A stretch of DNA of 59,065 nt from Verrucomicrobiia bacterium (GCA_036405135.1 DASWYF010000005.1:1-59065), one strand, 5' to 3'; positions 9,782-18,687 are shown, counted from the first letter of the stretch. The notes: generated by a model from the sequence alone, not told the origin. Numbers and translations: made by a program.

Positions 9782-10459
9782 ATGATCCAAAATCTGATCA
9801 AGAAAGCTTTGGCCCCGGCATTGCTGGGATTGGCCCTTACGCTTGCAAGTTCACTTCAGGCAGCGGATGCCAAGCATCCGGATACTTCCAAATGGCAGGA
9901 CCTTTTGAAGACCGATCTTTCCAATGCCGTCGGCGGCGAGCATTGGACGGTGGAGAATGGTGTGCTGGTGGCGAAGCATCATGACACATTGTGGACGAAG
10001 GAGTCCTATGGTGATTTCATCCTCGACTTGGAATTCAAGGTGGCTGAAGAGGCGAACAGCGGTGTCTTCCTGCGCTCGGGTAATACGAAGGATGTGCTGG
10101 CGGCCTTGGAGATCCAGGTGCATGCGGGAGCGGATGGTTCCAAGTATGGCATGGTGGGCGCGTTGTATGATGCGATGCCGCCGTCCAAGAGCATGGCGAA
10201 GCCGGTGGGCGAGTGGAATCGCTACACGATCACGTGCAAGGGCAGCAAGGTAACGGTGGTGCTGAATGGCGAGACGATCATCGATGCCGATCTCGATAAG
10301 TGGCCCGAAGTGAAGAAGAACCCGGATGGCACGCCGAACAAATTTCCGAAGGCGCTGAAGGATTTCGCGCGGAAAGGACCGATCGGTTTCCAAGGGTTGC
10401 ATGGCAAGGCGCAGGCGCCTGTGTATTACCGGAATATCAAGATCAAGTCGCTGGAGTAA
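9782..10459 (+). CDS. DUF1080 (3-keto-disaccharide hydrolase-like) secreted protein
   Basis: 225 residues from the ATG at 9782; an ATG at 9758 would add eight residues. A signal peptide runs to about residue 27 (ASSLQAAD). The DUF1080 jelly-roll fold follows, with WTVENGVLVAKHHDTLWT, FILDLEFKVAEEANSGVFLRSG and the C-terminal GPIGFQGLHGKAQAPVYYRNIKIK, the standard end of the family. Members bind or hydrolyse oxidised disaccharides or other glycans and are abundant in Verrucomicrobiota and Planctomycetota. It is followed by a strong terminator, so the transcript ends here. Confidence 0.93.
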   Translation: MIQNLIKKALAPALLGLALTLASSLQAADAKHPDTSKWQDLLKTDLSNAVGGEHWTVENGVLVAKHHDTLWTKESYGDFILDLEFKVAEEANSGVFLRSGNTKDVLAALEIQVHAGADGSKYGMVGALYDAMPPSKSMAKPVGEWNRYTITCKGSKVTVVLNGETIIDADLDKWPEVKKNPDGTPNKFPKALKDFARKGPIGFQGLHGKAQAPVYYRNIKIKSLE

Positions 10460-10482
10460 GCGGCGGTTTAGAATGATTTGAG

Positions 10483-10518
10483 AAAACTGGCTGGAGGTAA
10501 CTCTGGCCAGTTTTTTAT
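10483..10518 (+). terminator. Rho-independent terminator after DUF1080 gene
   Basis: Nine-base-pair stem AAAACTGGC (10483-10491) / GCCAGTTTT (10506-10514), 14-base loop, followed by a T run. Confidence 0.85.
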
Positions 10519-10765
10519 TGGAGCGTGCCCGTCCTCGGGCACAGCAAGGTTCAAAAGCCAGTTGCTGCTCGAAATGCAAACTTAGCCCGGATAGAGAAGA
10601 TTCTAGAATAGTGTAGAGCAAAACTAGCCCGCCTTTGCTTATGGACGTTGCTGCGACTCGGAGAGTCGCGCTCCGCTGGTCATATGTTTTAACCAGTCTT
10701 TGATTCTCGTTTGGGTGGGATTGTGTTAATAGGGTGGGAAGCATTCACTTGGGCTTTGCCTTTAT
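10519..10765. other. Intergenic stretch with hairpin repeats
   Basis: No gene is seen. It holds a GTGCCCG/CGGGCAC hairpin near 10525-10542 and a GCGACTC-GGA-GAGTCGC hairpin (10653-10669) with the tail GCTCC, a member of the variable-stem hairpin family found throughout the window. Confidence 0.6.
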
Positions 10766-12748
10766 ATGAAGAGCATTTGTTCTCCATCGGCGATATGGAT
10801 GATTTCCGCGAGTTGGCGGCGTTTGTGGGCTTTGCTGTTGTTAGTCGGATTGTTGGGGCAAAGCGTTAAGCTTGCGGCGGCAGAGGAGGCTTATGATCTG
10901 GTGGTTGTAGAGGGGACGCCGGGAGGGATCACGATGGCGGTGCGAGGGGCGCGTGAGGGTTTGAAAGTGTTGCTGGTAAATCGCACTGAACATCTGGGCG
11001 GTATTCTGAGCAGTGGATTGGGCGTGTGGGATACCCTTTATGAAGGGAAGCGTGCGCCGATCTATGATGAGGTGAGGCAGACGATCTTTGATCATTATCG
11101 CACGACATACGGGGAGAATTCGGAACAATATAAGCAGGCGTTGCCAGCCAAGAGCGGGCATGCGAATGGGAAGTTTGAGCCGAAGGTGGCGGAGAAAGTT
11201 TTCAATGAGCTGGTGGCTAAAGAAACGAGACTGACAGTGTGGCGAGGATTCACTCCGTTCGAGGTAAAGCGTGAGGGGGCAATCATCCAGTCGGTCACTT
11301 TCAAAGCGACCAAGGGCACGGAAACGAAAACGGTCACGGCGAAGGTGTTTGCGGATTGCTCGTATGAAGGAGATTTGGCGGCGCTGGCGAAGGTGCCGTA
11401 TCGTGTGGGACGGGAGGCGCGCGGGGAATATAACGAGCCGCATGCGGGCAAGGTATTCATGATTGCCTCCAAAACGGCACCTACTCCTGAATCGGCGAAG
11501 CTCGCGGAGATGCATGACGCGCTGAACCTGCGCAAGTTCCCCGGGTTTCAGGCGATCGCACCAGGCAGCACGGGTGAAGCGGATGGCGAGGTGCAGGCTT
11601 TCAACTATCGCACGATATTGTCCTCTGATCCGGCCAATCGCTTGCCAGTGACGAAGCCAGCGAACTATGACGCCGCAGCGATGAGGGCGTTGGAGTTCGG
11701 CTCCATGGTGCGGCCATTGCCGAACAAGAAGATCGGCTGGAACCGTCCTCAACTGATCGGGCCGCAGACGGATTATGTGGAGGGTGATGCGCAAGTGCGC
11801 AAGAAAGTCATGGACGCACATTGGGAGGCGACGACGGCGTTGCTTTACTTCCTGCAGAACGACGAATCGGTGACGCCTGAGCGGCGGAAGTTTTTCGGTC
11901 AACTGGGATTGGCGAAGGATGAATTCACGGACAATGGACATCGGCCCTATGAGTTTTATGTGAGGGAAGCGCGGCGGATCGTGGGGCGCTATGTGTTCAC
12001 ACAGCATGATGCGATGCTGGCGAAAGGATATCAGCGTGCGCCAGTCCATGAAGACAGCATCGGCGTGACGGAGTGGTATATGGACGCGCACGCATGCACG
12101 ACGAATCGCGTGAAAGACAGCCTGGATGAGGGCAAGATGATGTTGCATTGCGAGACGTTTCCGGGACAGGTGCCGTATCGGGCGCTGTTGCCGAAAGGTG
12201 TGGATAATCTACTGGTGCCGGTTTGCCTGTCATCGACGCATGTGGCATGGGGAACGATCCGACTGGAGCCGACGTGGATGAATATCTGTGAATCCGCAGC
12301 GTATGCGGTGGTGCAAGCGGTGAAGGAAAAACAAGTGCCAGCGGCAATAGATAGCGACAAGCTCTTGCGCACACTGGCGGAGAAGAGGGTGATGTTGAGC
12401 TTCTTCAATGATGTGGATGTGAGTGGCAAGGAGGCGTGGATTCCGGCGGTGCAGTATTTTGGCGCGAAGGGATTTTTTGCGGCCTATGATGCGAGATTGA
12501 ATGAGCCGCTGACGCTGGAGGTTGCGAAACGCTGGGCTAGCGGTTTGAAGCGTATCAAGGACGGGACTTTAAAAGCGGATTCACTGGCGCAGGCAGTCGC
12601 GATAGATGAGAATGTCGTGAAGAATGTGACGCAGGGACAGTTCATCGGCATGTTGCCCAGTGGCAATCGAGTGAAGGTGCTTCCGTCTTTTTCAAAACTG
12701 ACACGGGGCGAGGCGCTTGTGATGATGTGGGAGGCGTTGAAGGAATAG
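10766..12748 (+). CDS. FAD-dependent oxidoreductase, exported
   Basis: 660 residues. A hydrophobic leader lies at about 18-40, then an FAD-binding Rossmann motif (YDLVVVEGTPGGITMAVRGAREG, about 43-65) and HLGGILSSGLG. Later blocks such as DSIGVTEWYMDAHACTTNR and PYRALLPKGVDNLLVPVCLSSTHVA place it in the FAD_oxidored group (PF12831), abundant in PVC bacteria. The last 80 residues end in KLTRGEALVMMWEALKE, which resembles an S-layer-homology-type tail. It lies directly upstream of the kelch-symporter and lyase genes, and may oxidise or process a sugar taken up by them. The exact reaction is unknown. Confidence 0.88.
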   Translation: MKSICSPSAIWMISASWRRLWALLLLVGLLGQSVKLAAAEEAYDLVVVEGTPGGITMAVRGAREGLKVLLVNRTEHLGGILSSGLGVWDTLYEGKRAPIYDEVRQTIFDHYRTTYGENSEQYKQALPAKSGHANGKFEPKVAEKVFNELVAKETRLTVWRGFTPFEVKREGAIIQSVTFKATKGTETKTVTAKVFADCSYEGDLAALAKVPYRVGREARGEYNEPHAGKVFMIASKTAPTPESAKLAEMHDALNLRKFPGFQAIAPGSTGEADGEVQAFNYRTILSSDPANRLPVTKPANYDAAAMRALEFGSMVRPLPNKKIGWNRPQLIGPQTDYVEGDAQVRKKVMDAHWEATTALLYFLQNDESVTPERRKFFGQLGLAKDEFTDNGHRPYEFYVREARRIVGRYVFTQHDAMLAKGYQRAPVHEDSIGVTEWYMDAHACTTNRVKDSLDEGKMMLHCETFPGQVPYRALLPKGVDNLLVPVCLSSTHVAWGTIRLEPTWMNICESAAYAVVQAVKEKQVPAAIDSDKLLRTLAEKRVMLSFFNDVDVSGKEAWIPAVQYFGAKGFFAAYDARLNEPLTLEVAKRWASGLKRIKDGTLKADSLAQAVAIDENVVKNVTQGQFIGMLPSGNRVKVLPSFSKLTRGEALVMMWEALKE

Positions 12749-12788
12749 AGAGCATGGGGATTTATAGAGCAACAAGTCATCAGGCAGC

Positions 12789-12846
12789 GATCGGTTCGCT
12801 CACTCCTCACCCCAGCCCTCTCCTCATTGAGAGGAGAGGGAGAAGA
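12789..12846 (+). repeat. CTC-type hairpin repeat supplying a ribosome binding site
   Basis: Contains CTCACCCCAGCCCTCTCCTC, a short loop, then GAGGAGAGGGAGAA. A near-identical copy is at 19547-19599, with looser copies at 34510-34560 and 41600-41650. The right arm ends 1-5 bp before the ATG at 12847, so the purine-rich arm acts as a Shine-Dalgarno sequence. Confidence 0.75.
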
Positions 12847-15429
12847 ATGCGCGCGCCAGGTTTTTTAATGGGCTTGGTGTTTCAAAGAGCGCCATCGATT
12901 GCGCGAAAGTTCGTCCTGTTGATTTTACTTATGACCATGGGCTTAGGCAGTTCTTCACTCCATGCAGAGGGAACGAATGACGTGCTGTCTTGGAACAAAT
13001 TGCCGAACCTGCCGGACAAGGAAGGTTTCGCCTCGATGTTTGCTGGGGTGCATAACGGAGCGTTGATCGTGGCGGGTGGGGCGAATTTTCCGGGCAAGCG
13101 GCCGTGGGAGGGTGGGACGAAGATTTGGTATGACACGGTGTTTGCGTTGGAGAAACCGGATGGGGAATGGAAGACGATCGGGAAGTTGCCGAGGCCGCTC
13201 GGCTATGGTGTCAGCATCACGACGGAGGAGGGGATCATCTGCATCGGGGGAAGTGATGCGGGCGGACATCATGCGGAGGTCTTTCGGTTGGAGTATGTGA
13301 ATGGGTCGCTGAAGACGACAACGTTGCCGCCTTTGCCAAAGCCGTGTGCGAACACGTCGGGGGCGTTGCTCAAGAACACGGTCTATGTGGCAGGCGGTAT
13401 TGAGACGCCGACGGCGACGCAGGCGTTGAATACGTTATGGGCACTGGACCTGACGAAGATTGATACGGGGTGGAAAGAGTTGGAGCCGATGCCGGTGGGC
13501 CGGATGCTGGCGACGGCAGGTGTGCAGGAGGGCTCGTTCTTTGTTTTCAGCGGAGCAGGATTGAAGGCGGATGCGGAGGGGAAACCGGCTCGGGAATGGT
13601 TGCGCGATGCATATCGCTATACGCCGGGGAAGGGGTGGAAGCGGATCGCGGATTTGCCGCGAGTATCAGTGGCAGCGCCTTCACCGGCACCGGCCTTGGG
13701 GCAATCGCATCTGCTCGTGATGGGCGGCGATGATGGGGCGCAGGTGAGTGTCGCGCCGACGGAGCACAAAGGATTTCCGCGAGACATTCTCGCGTATCAC
13801 ACGGTGACGGATACATGGACGACGCGCGGTGAGGTGCCGTTCTCGAAGGTCACGGTGCCGGTGGTGGAGTGGGAGGGGAAGTTCATCGTGATCAGTGGGG
13901 AGAAGCAGCCGGGCATACGCTCGCCGGAGGTGTGGAGTGGCGAAGTGGTGCGGAAGAAGAAGTCGTTTAGCTGGCTGAACTATGTGACGCTGGGGTTATA
14001 CCCGATCATCATGCTGGTGGTGAGCTGGAGCGTGGGGCGGAAGAAAACGAGTGATGAGTTTTTTCGTGGCGGGCAAAAGATTCCGTGGTGGGCGGTGGGG
14101 TTGAGTATCTATGCCACGATGTTGAGCAGCCTGACATTCATGGCGATCCCGGCGAAGGCTTATACGACGGACTGGACGTTCTTCCTCGCGAACATGGCGG
14201 TGCCGCTCCTTGCGCCATTGGTTATCGCGATTTATCTGCCGTTCTTTCGTAAGCTGAACATTACGTCGGCGTATGAATATCTGGAGAAGCGTTTCAATCT
14301 GGCGGCGCGGTGGTTCGGGAGTGCGTCGTTCATTGTGATGCAGTTGGGGCGGACGGCGATCGTGCTGTATCTTCCGGCGCTGGCGCTTTCTACGGTGAGC
14401 AGTTTCGACATGCGGACGTGCATCCTCATCATGGGTATCATCTGCATCTTGATGACGTTTGAGGGCGGGCTCGAATCCGTGGTGTGGACGGATGTGGTGC
14501 AGACGGTGATCTTGCTTTTGGGCGCGCTGGTGACGCTGGTGGTGGCGTGCATGCACATTCCGGGTGGGGCGGCGAAGATTTGGGAAGTGGCGACGACGGA
14601 TGATAAACTTTTTGGGCCACTTCAATGGACGACGGATCTGACGATCGGCACGGCGTGGGTGATTCTCATCGGTAACTTGTTCTCGAATCTGATTCCTTAC
14701 ACAGCCACGCAGGATGTAGTGCAGCGGTATGTGTCCACGAAGGATGAGAAGCAGGCGGCGCGGTCCATCTGGACGAATGCGCTGATGGTGGTGCCTTCCA
14801 CGGCGTTGTTCTTCGCAGTGGGCACGGCGTTGTATGCGTTTTATCGGTTGAACCCGGACCGGCTTGATCCGGCGCTAAAGAATGATGCGATTTTCCCGTT
14901 GTTTATCGTGAGCGAGTTGCCGGCGGGCTTGGGTGGATTGGTGGTGGCAGGTATCTTTGCGGCGGCGCAACCGACGAGCAGCTTGAACAGCATCGCGACG
15001 GCGTGGGTGACAGATTTTCAGGCGCGGTTGAATCCTGATATGAACGATGCATCGCGGTTGAAGGTGGCGAAGTGGGTGACGGTGTTATCGGGCATAGCGG
15101 GGACGGCGATCGCACTGTTGATGACGCGGTATGAGATCGCGTCGCTGTGGGATGCGTTTTTGGGAATGCTGGGATTGACGGGTGGGGCGTTGGCGGGATT
15201 GTTTGCGTTGGGGATTTTCACGACGCGGGCGCATGGGGTGGGGGCGATGATCGGAGCGATCTCCAGTGTGGTGGTGCTATATTATGTGCAGCGGCATACG
15301 GCACTGCATTTCTTCACGTATGGAGCGATCGGAATTTTGACGAGTTTTTGTGTGGGATGGCTGGCAAGTGTGGTGATTCCGGCGGAGAGGAAACCGCTGG
15401 AGGGATTGACTAGGAAGACTGCGGGATAG
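12847..15429 (+). CDS. Kelch (sialate mutarotase-like) - sodium:solute symporter fusion
   Basis: 860 residues from the ATG at 12847. The GTG at 12727 would translate a hairpin repeat and is rejected. Order of parts: signal peptide (to about 43), a six-blade kelch propeller (about 48-345; LIVAGGANFPG, GYGVSITTEEGIICIGG, NTVYVAGGIETP, LLVMGGDDG) like YjhT/NanM, then a sodium:solute symporter of about thirteen helices starting near residue 375. The symporter signature DEFFRGGQKIPWWAVGLSIYA is clear. The periplasmic propeller would convert sialic acid anomers for import by its own transporter. N-acetylneuraminate lyase follows 114 bp downstream, which supports sialic acid as the substrate. Confidence 0.93.
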   Translation: MRAPGFLMGLVFQRAPSIARKFVLLILLMTMGLGSSSLHAEGTNDVLSWNKLPNLPDKEGFASMFAGVHNGALIVAGGANFPGKRPWEGGTKIWYDTVFALEKPDGEWKTIGKLPRPLGYGVSITTEEGIICIGGSDAGGHHAEVFRLEYVNGSLKTTTLPPLPKPCANTSGALLKNTVYVAGGIETPTATQALNTLWALDLTKIDTGWKELEPMPVGRMLATAGVQEGSFFVFSGAGLKADAEGKPAREWLRDAYRYTPGKGWKRIADLPRVSVAAPSPAPALGQSHLLVMGGDDGAQVSVAPTEHKGFPRDILAYHTVTDTWTTRGEVPFSKVTVPVVEWEGKFIVISGEKQPGIRSPEVWSGEVVRKKKSFSWLNYVTLGLYPIIMLVVSWSVGRKKTSDEFFRGGQKIPWWAVGLSIYATMLSSLTFMAIPAKAYTTDWTFFLANMAVPLLAPLVIAIYLPFFRKLNITSAYEYLEKRFNLAARWFGSASFIVMQLGRTAIVLYLPALALSTVSSFDMRTCILIMGIICILMTFEGGLESVVWTDVVQTVILLLGALVTLVVACMHIPGGAAKIWEVATTDDKLFGPLQWTTDLTIGTAWVILIGNLFSNLIPYTATQDVVQRYVSTKDEKQAARSIWTNALMVVPSTALFFAVGTALYAFYRLNPDRLDPALKNDAIFPLFIVSELPAGLGGLVVAGIFAAAQPTSSLNSIATAWVTDFQARLNPDMNDASRLKVAKWVTVLSGIAGTAIALLMTRYEIASLWDAFLGMLGLTGGALAGLFALGIFTTRAHGVGAMIGAISSVVVLYYVQRHTALHFFTYGAIGILTSFCVGWLASVVIPAERKPLEGLTRKTAG

Positions 15430-15445
15430 GAAACATCGCGAATGG

Positions 15446-15490
15446 GAAATGACGAATGACCAAGCCCTAATGACGAAGGAATGAGCAATG
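15446..15490 (+). repeat. Direct repeat left of nanA
   Basis: About 45 bp starting ATGACGAATGACCAAG and ending GACGAAGGAATGAGCAATG. A copy with few differences follows the lyase gene at 16443-16487. Confidence 0.75.
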
Positions 15491-15543
15491 TCTAATGGGG
15501 TATGAGCGTGGTGTTACGACGATGATTTTAGAAAGAAATGATT

Positions 15544-16446
15544 ATGAAGTTTGAGAGATTGCGTGGGTTGGTGGCGGCGCCTTTTACGCCGTTCAATGAA
15601 GATGGGTCGTTGCACTTGGAATTGATTCCGCAGTATGCGGCGCATCTGGCGGAGAATGGCGTGAGTGGTGCGTTCGTATGTGGGACGACGGGTGAGGGGC
15701 CATCGCTGAGTGTGGCGGAGCGGAAGGACGTAGCGGAGCAGTGGGTGAAGTCTGCACCGTCATCGGTGAAGGTGATCGTGCATACGGGGCATAACAGCCT
15801 GACGGATTCGTGCGAACTGGCACGGCATGCGCAGGAGATCGGGGCGGCGGCGACTTCGCTGACGTCACCGAGTTTTTTCAAGCCGGGCAATATCAAGGAT
15901 CTGGTGGATACGTGTGCGATGACGGCGGCGGCTGCGCCGGATCTGCCTTTTTATTATTATCATATCCCGGTGATGACGGGGGTGAGTTTGCCGGTGCCGG
16001 AATTCTTGCGCGCGGCGAAGGATGTGATCCCGAATCTGGCGGGCATCAAGTTCACGCACGAGAGCCTGATGGATTATGCGAATGCGGTGCGGGTGGAGAA
16101 TGGGCGTTTCGATGTGTTGTTTGGTCGTGATGAGATGTTGCTGGGCAGTCTGGTGGTGGGCGCGAAGGGGGCGGTGGGGAGCACGTACAATTACATCGCG
16201 CCGATATTCAATCGGTTGTTGGAGGCGTATCGAAAAGGTGACTTGGTGGCGGCGGAAGCGGAGCAGGCGAAGGCGAATGAGGTGATCGGGGTGATGATCA
16301 AGCACGGCGGGTTGCCAGCGGGGAAGGCGATCATGAAGTTGCTGGGGCTGGATTGCGGGCCGGTGAGGCTGCCGTTGCGGTCGCTGACGGCGGTGCAGGA
16401 GAAGGCGCTGGCGGAGGATTTGGAGAAGGTGGGGTTCAATAAATGA
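15544..16446 (+). CDS. nanA: N-acetylneuraminate lyase
   Basis: 300 residues from the ATG at 15544; an ATG at 15538 adds two residues but leaves only 2 bp after AGAAAG, against 8 bp for 15544. This is a class I aldolase of the DapA/NanA family. GTTGEGPSLS (about 46-55) is the substrate carboxylate loop, YYYHIPVMTGV (about 136-146) holds the catalytic tyrosine, and GIKFTHESLMDY (about 163-174) carries the Schiff-base lysine. The YYYHIP...KFTHE combination is characteristic of sialate lyases rather than dihydrodipicolinate synthases. It splits N-acetylneuraminate into N-acetylmannosamine and pyruvate. It is flanked by direct repeats on both sides. Confidence 0.92.
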   Translation: MKFERLRGLVAAPFTPFNEDGSLHLELIPQYAAHLAENGVSGAFVCGTTGEGPSLSVAERKDVAEQWVKSAPSSVKVIVHTGHNSLTDSCELARHAQEIGAAATSLTSPSFFKPGNIKDLVDTCAMTAAAAPDLPFYYYHIPVMTGVSLPVPEFLRAAKDVIPNLAGIKFTHESLMDYANAVRVENGRFDVLFGRDEMLLGSLVVGAKGAVGSTYNYIAPIFNRLLEAYRKGDLVAAEAEQAKANEVIGVMIKHGGLPAGKAIMKLLGLDCGPVRLPLRSLTAVQEKALAEDLEKVGFNK

Positions 16447-16535
16447 CGAATGACCAAGCTCGAATGACGAAGGAATGAGCAATGACCGAATGTTTTTTTA
16501 ACCACAGATTAAACACGGATCACACGGATGGGGAT
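16443..16535 (+). repeat. Direct repeat right of nanA plus ACACGGATCACACGG word
   Basis: 16443-16487 repeats the 45-bp sequence found before nanA. It is followed at 16499-16535 by the ACCACAGATTAAACACGG / ATCACACGGATGGGG word also seen at 18.2 kb. No gene is seen up to 16612. Confidence 0.7.
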
Positions 16536-16612
16536 ATTGTTGTATGTGATGGGGATTGAAGGGATACTACTGATGACGTAGTTGCAGGTTTGAATCTTCA
16601 AATCCACGACTT

Positions 16613-16849
16613 ATGCCGACGGACATAATCTTTGAGATCAAAGTGATGTTTTTTGCGGTGTTCGTGTTTATGTTTTCCGCCCTCTATTACGCGGTGCCAA
16701 AGATGTATGAGGAGGCGGTGAAACCGGGGAATGAGTTTTTGAAGAGGATGTGGCAGGTGAAGGGAGAGGAAGAAACCTGGGTAAGAAAAAGGAGGAGGGT
16801 TTTGGTGGTTTTTGGCGTTTTCATGCTCGTGATGATCATAACCTTCTAA
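16613..16849 (+). CDS. Small two-helix membrane protein, unknown
   Basis: 78 residues. A transmembrane helix lies at about 8-28 (IKVMFFAVFVFMFSALYYAV), then a charged central loop with EEAVKPGNEFLKRMWQ and RKRRR, and a second helix at the C-terminus (VLVVFGVFMLVMIITF). The positive cluster before the second helix would place the loop in the cytoplasm. I do not recognise a family. Codon use looks normal and the frame is clean, but there is no strong ribosome binding site. Confidence 0.6.
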   Translation: MPTDIIFEIKVMFFAVFVFMFSALYYAVPKMYEEAVKPGNEFLKRMWQVKGEEETWVRKRRRVLVVFGVFMLVMIITF

Positions 16850-16939
16850 AATCCGTTGATAGGTAATGGGTAAATTCCGCGTAACGTTTCTGTTTGAAAT
16901 GGCGTCTTAGTAGGGGAATCGAAGCGTTGTCCCTAAGTT

Positions 16940-18118
16940 ATGAATAAGACGGGCATTTTGCTGGGGTCGGTGGTGGTGAATGTGGCGTTGGGCGCGGTGG
17001 TGCTCATGCGTCCATCTGAGCCTGTGCCTGCGCCGGTGAAAGAGGTGCCGCAGCCCAAGCAGATCATCCGCACGAAGACGGAGACGGTGTTCGTGCCGGG
17101 GGAGACGGAGGTGGTGACGCAGTGGGCTAAGCTGGATTGGCGGGTGATCGAGTCGGAGGATTACGTCAAATATATCGCGAATCTGCGCGCGGCGGGGTGT
17201 CCAGAAGAGACGATACGGGATCTGATCATCGCGGATGTGAACAAACTTTACGCGGCGAAGTGGAAGATGCTGCATCCGGTGGAGCAGCAGTGGAAGTATT
17301 GGGAGGCGGAGAGCAAGCGGGACAAGAAGGATGAGCGGAAATCTGAGGAGCGCCGTGAGCTGGAGAAGGAGCGGGATGAGCTGATCAGGTCGCTGCTGGA
17401 TGTGAATCCCAGGTCCGAGATGGCGAAGTATTCGTGGGATCAGGAACGCATCGGAAGAGATGAGAAGCTGGCGTTTTTGAGCGAAGAAAAACATGCGCAG
17501 GTGAAGGGGCTGGATGAGAAGTATCGCGATGAGGTGCGCAAGGTGATGGAGGAGGGGAAGGCGGCGAATCTGAGCAAGGAGGAGTTGAGCCAGAAGGTGG
17601 CGGCCTTGCGCAAGCAGCACGAGACGGAATTGGCTGGCGTCCTAAACGGAAGCGAGTTGTTGGAGTATGAACTGCGGACGTCTGGTCTGGCGAACAAGAT
17701 GCGGAACGATCTGGCGTGGTTTGAGCCGAATGAGCAGGAGTTCCGTGCGTTATATCAAAAGCTCAAAGCGGCTGAGGCGCAGGCTTCTGCGAATGGGCAG
17801 AAGCTTTCGCTGGAGAAGGATTTGGCGCAGTTGGGTGACATGAAAGGTGTGCTGTCACCAGAACGTTTGGCGGATTTTCAGCAGATACAGGATCCAGCGT
17901 ATCGGGATGCATTGAAGCTGGCGGAGCGGTTTGAGCTGAATCCGGAGGCGACGAAACTGGTGGCGCAGATCAGTCAGGCGTCTGAGGCGGAGATATTGAA
18001 AGCGATGGCGAATCCGAATCTGTCCGCAGAAGAAAAGCAGGCGCTGACGCGGGCGATCAAGGATGAGAAGAAGAAGGCGTTGAGCGAGGCGATGGGGAAG
18101 AGAGTGAAGAGGAAGTAA
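16940..18118 (+). CDS. Membrane-anchored coiled-coil protein, unknown
   Basis: 392 residues. One N-terminal helix (about 4-24, TGILLGSVVVNVALGAVVLM) is followed by a proline-rich spacer (PVPAPVKEVPQPKQ) and a long, highly charged Glu/Lys/Arg region from about 110 to 390 with extended helical and coiled-coil character (e.g. ESKRDKKDERKSEERRELEKE). It probably projects into the periplasm. Similar proteins are frequent in Verrucomicrobiota without known function. No catalytic motif is evident. It lies between unrelated genes. Confidence 0.75.
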   Translation: MNKTGILLGSVVVNVALGAVVLMRPSEPVPAPVKEVPQPKQIIRTKTETVFVPGETEVVTQWAKLDWRVIESEDYVKYIANLRAAGCPEETIRDLIIADVNKLYAAKWKMLHPVEQQWKYWEAESKRDKKDERKSEERRELEKERDELIRSLLDVNPRSEMAKYSWDQERIGRDEKLAFLSEEKHAQVKGLDEKYRDEVRKVMEEGKAANLSKEELSQKVAALRKQHETELAGVLNGSELLEYELRTSGLANKMRNDLAWFEPNEQEFRALYQKLKAAEAQASANGQKLSLEKDLAQLGDMKGVLSPERLADFQQIQDPAYRDALKLAERFELNPEATKLVAQISQASEAEILKAMANPNLSAEEKQALTRAIKDEKKKALSEAMGKRVKRK

Positions 18119-18285
18119 GGGGAAACATCGAACGTCCAACTTCCAACGTCGAACATCGAGAGAAGAGGATTTAGCCACTGATTGAACACGGATCACACGG
18201 ATGGGGGAGAGGGTTTCAAGTGTGCAATGTGAAATTTTCAAGGGAGAGCAGTTAGCGCCGACTGACGTCGGCGGCTACGGATAGG
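18119..18285. repeat. Repeat cluster after coiled-coil gene
   Basis: Contains the AACATCGAACGTCCAACTTC word family (18122-18163), the CCACTGATTGAACACGGATC word (18174-18205), and a variable-stem hairpin GCCGAC-N4-GTCGGC (18257-18272) with the tail GGCTACGG. No gene is seen. Confidence 0.7.
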
Positions 18286-18289
18286 AAAC

Positions 18290-18321
18290 AAAATACCCGC
18301 TGGGCTTGCGCGCCAGCGGGT
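18290..18321 (-). terminator. Rho-independent terminator of EF-hand gene
   Basis: Minus strand: ACCCGCTGG stem (18321-18313) and CCAGCGGGT (18303-18295), then ATTTTGTTT. It lies 58 bp after the EF-hand stop codon. Confidence 0.8.
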
Positions 18322-18378
18322 GAAATGTGAACCGAGACGCCGCTTGGAAGCGGTGGTCTGTGAATCAAAAGAAGTCAG

Positions 18379-18687
18379 TTATTCCTTCTTCTTCTTTTCT
18401 TCGCCTTTGCCTTTTTCGCCTTCTTTTCCGCCCTTACCGCCGCCGGGACCACGGCCGATGCCAGCTTTCTGCATCTTCTCGCGGTCTTCCGGGCTGATCT
18501 TGGCGCGTTCTTCCTGATCGATACGACCGTCTTTGTTGGCGTCGTATTTCTCATTCATCTGCTTCATGAGAGCTTTCTGTTCTTCCGTCAGGGGCGGACG
18601 CTCCTTCTTCTTTTCTTCTTGAGCTTGGGCGGAGGTGAAGGAACCGACGAGCACGAGGGCCAGTGCGGTAGTGATGATATGCTTCAT
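18379..18687 (-). CDS. Small secreted EF-hand protein
   Basis: 102 residues from the ATG at 18687. A longer reading from 18717 adds ten residues before the signal peptide and is unlikely. The signal peptide (KHIITTALALVLVGSFTSAQAQ) ends near residue 23. A single EF-hand loop DANKDGRIDQEE at about 51-62 has all the calcium-ligand positions (D, N, D, R carbonyl, D, E). The tail is rich in Gly, Lys and Glu and of low complexity. This is a common PVC-group arrangement, and the protein presumably binds Ca2+ in the periplasm or outside. It has its own terminator, so it is probably monocistronic. Confidence 0.85.
   Translation of the reverse strand: MKHIITTALALVLVGSFTSAQAQEEKKKERPPLTEEQKALMKQMNEKYDANKDGRIDQEERAKISPEDREKMQKAGIGRGPGGGKGGKEGEKGKGEEKKKKE

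Noticed and set aside
10841..12148. 435-residue minus-strand frame
   Set aside because: Arg/His-rich shadow of the FAD oxidoreductase gene.
12727..12846. GTG start for the kelch-symporter fusion
   Set aside because: It would overlap the upstream gene and translate a hairpin repeat; the ATG at 12847 has a good ribosome binding site and precedes the signal peptide.
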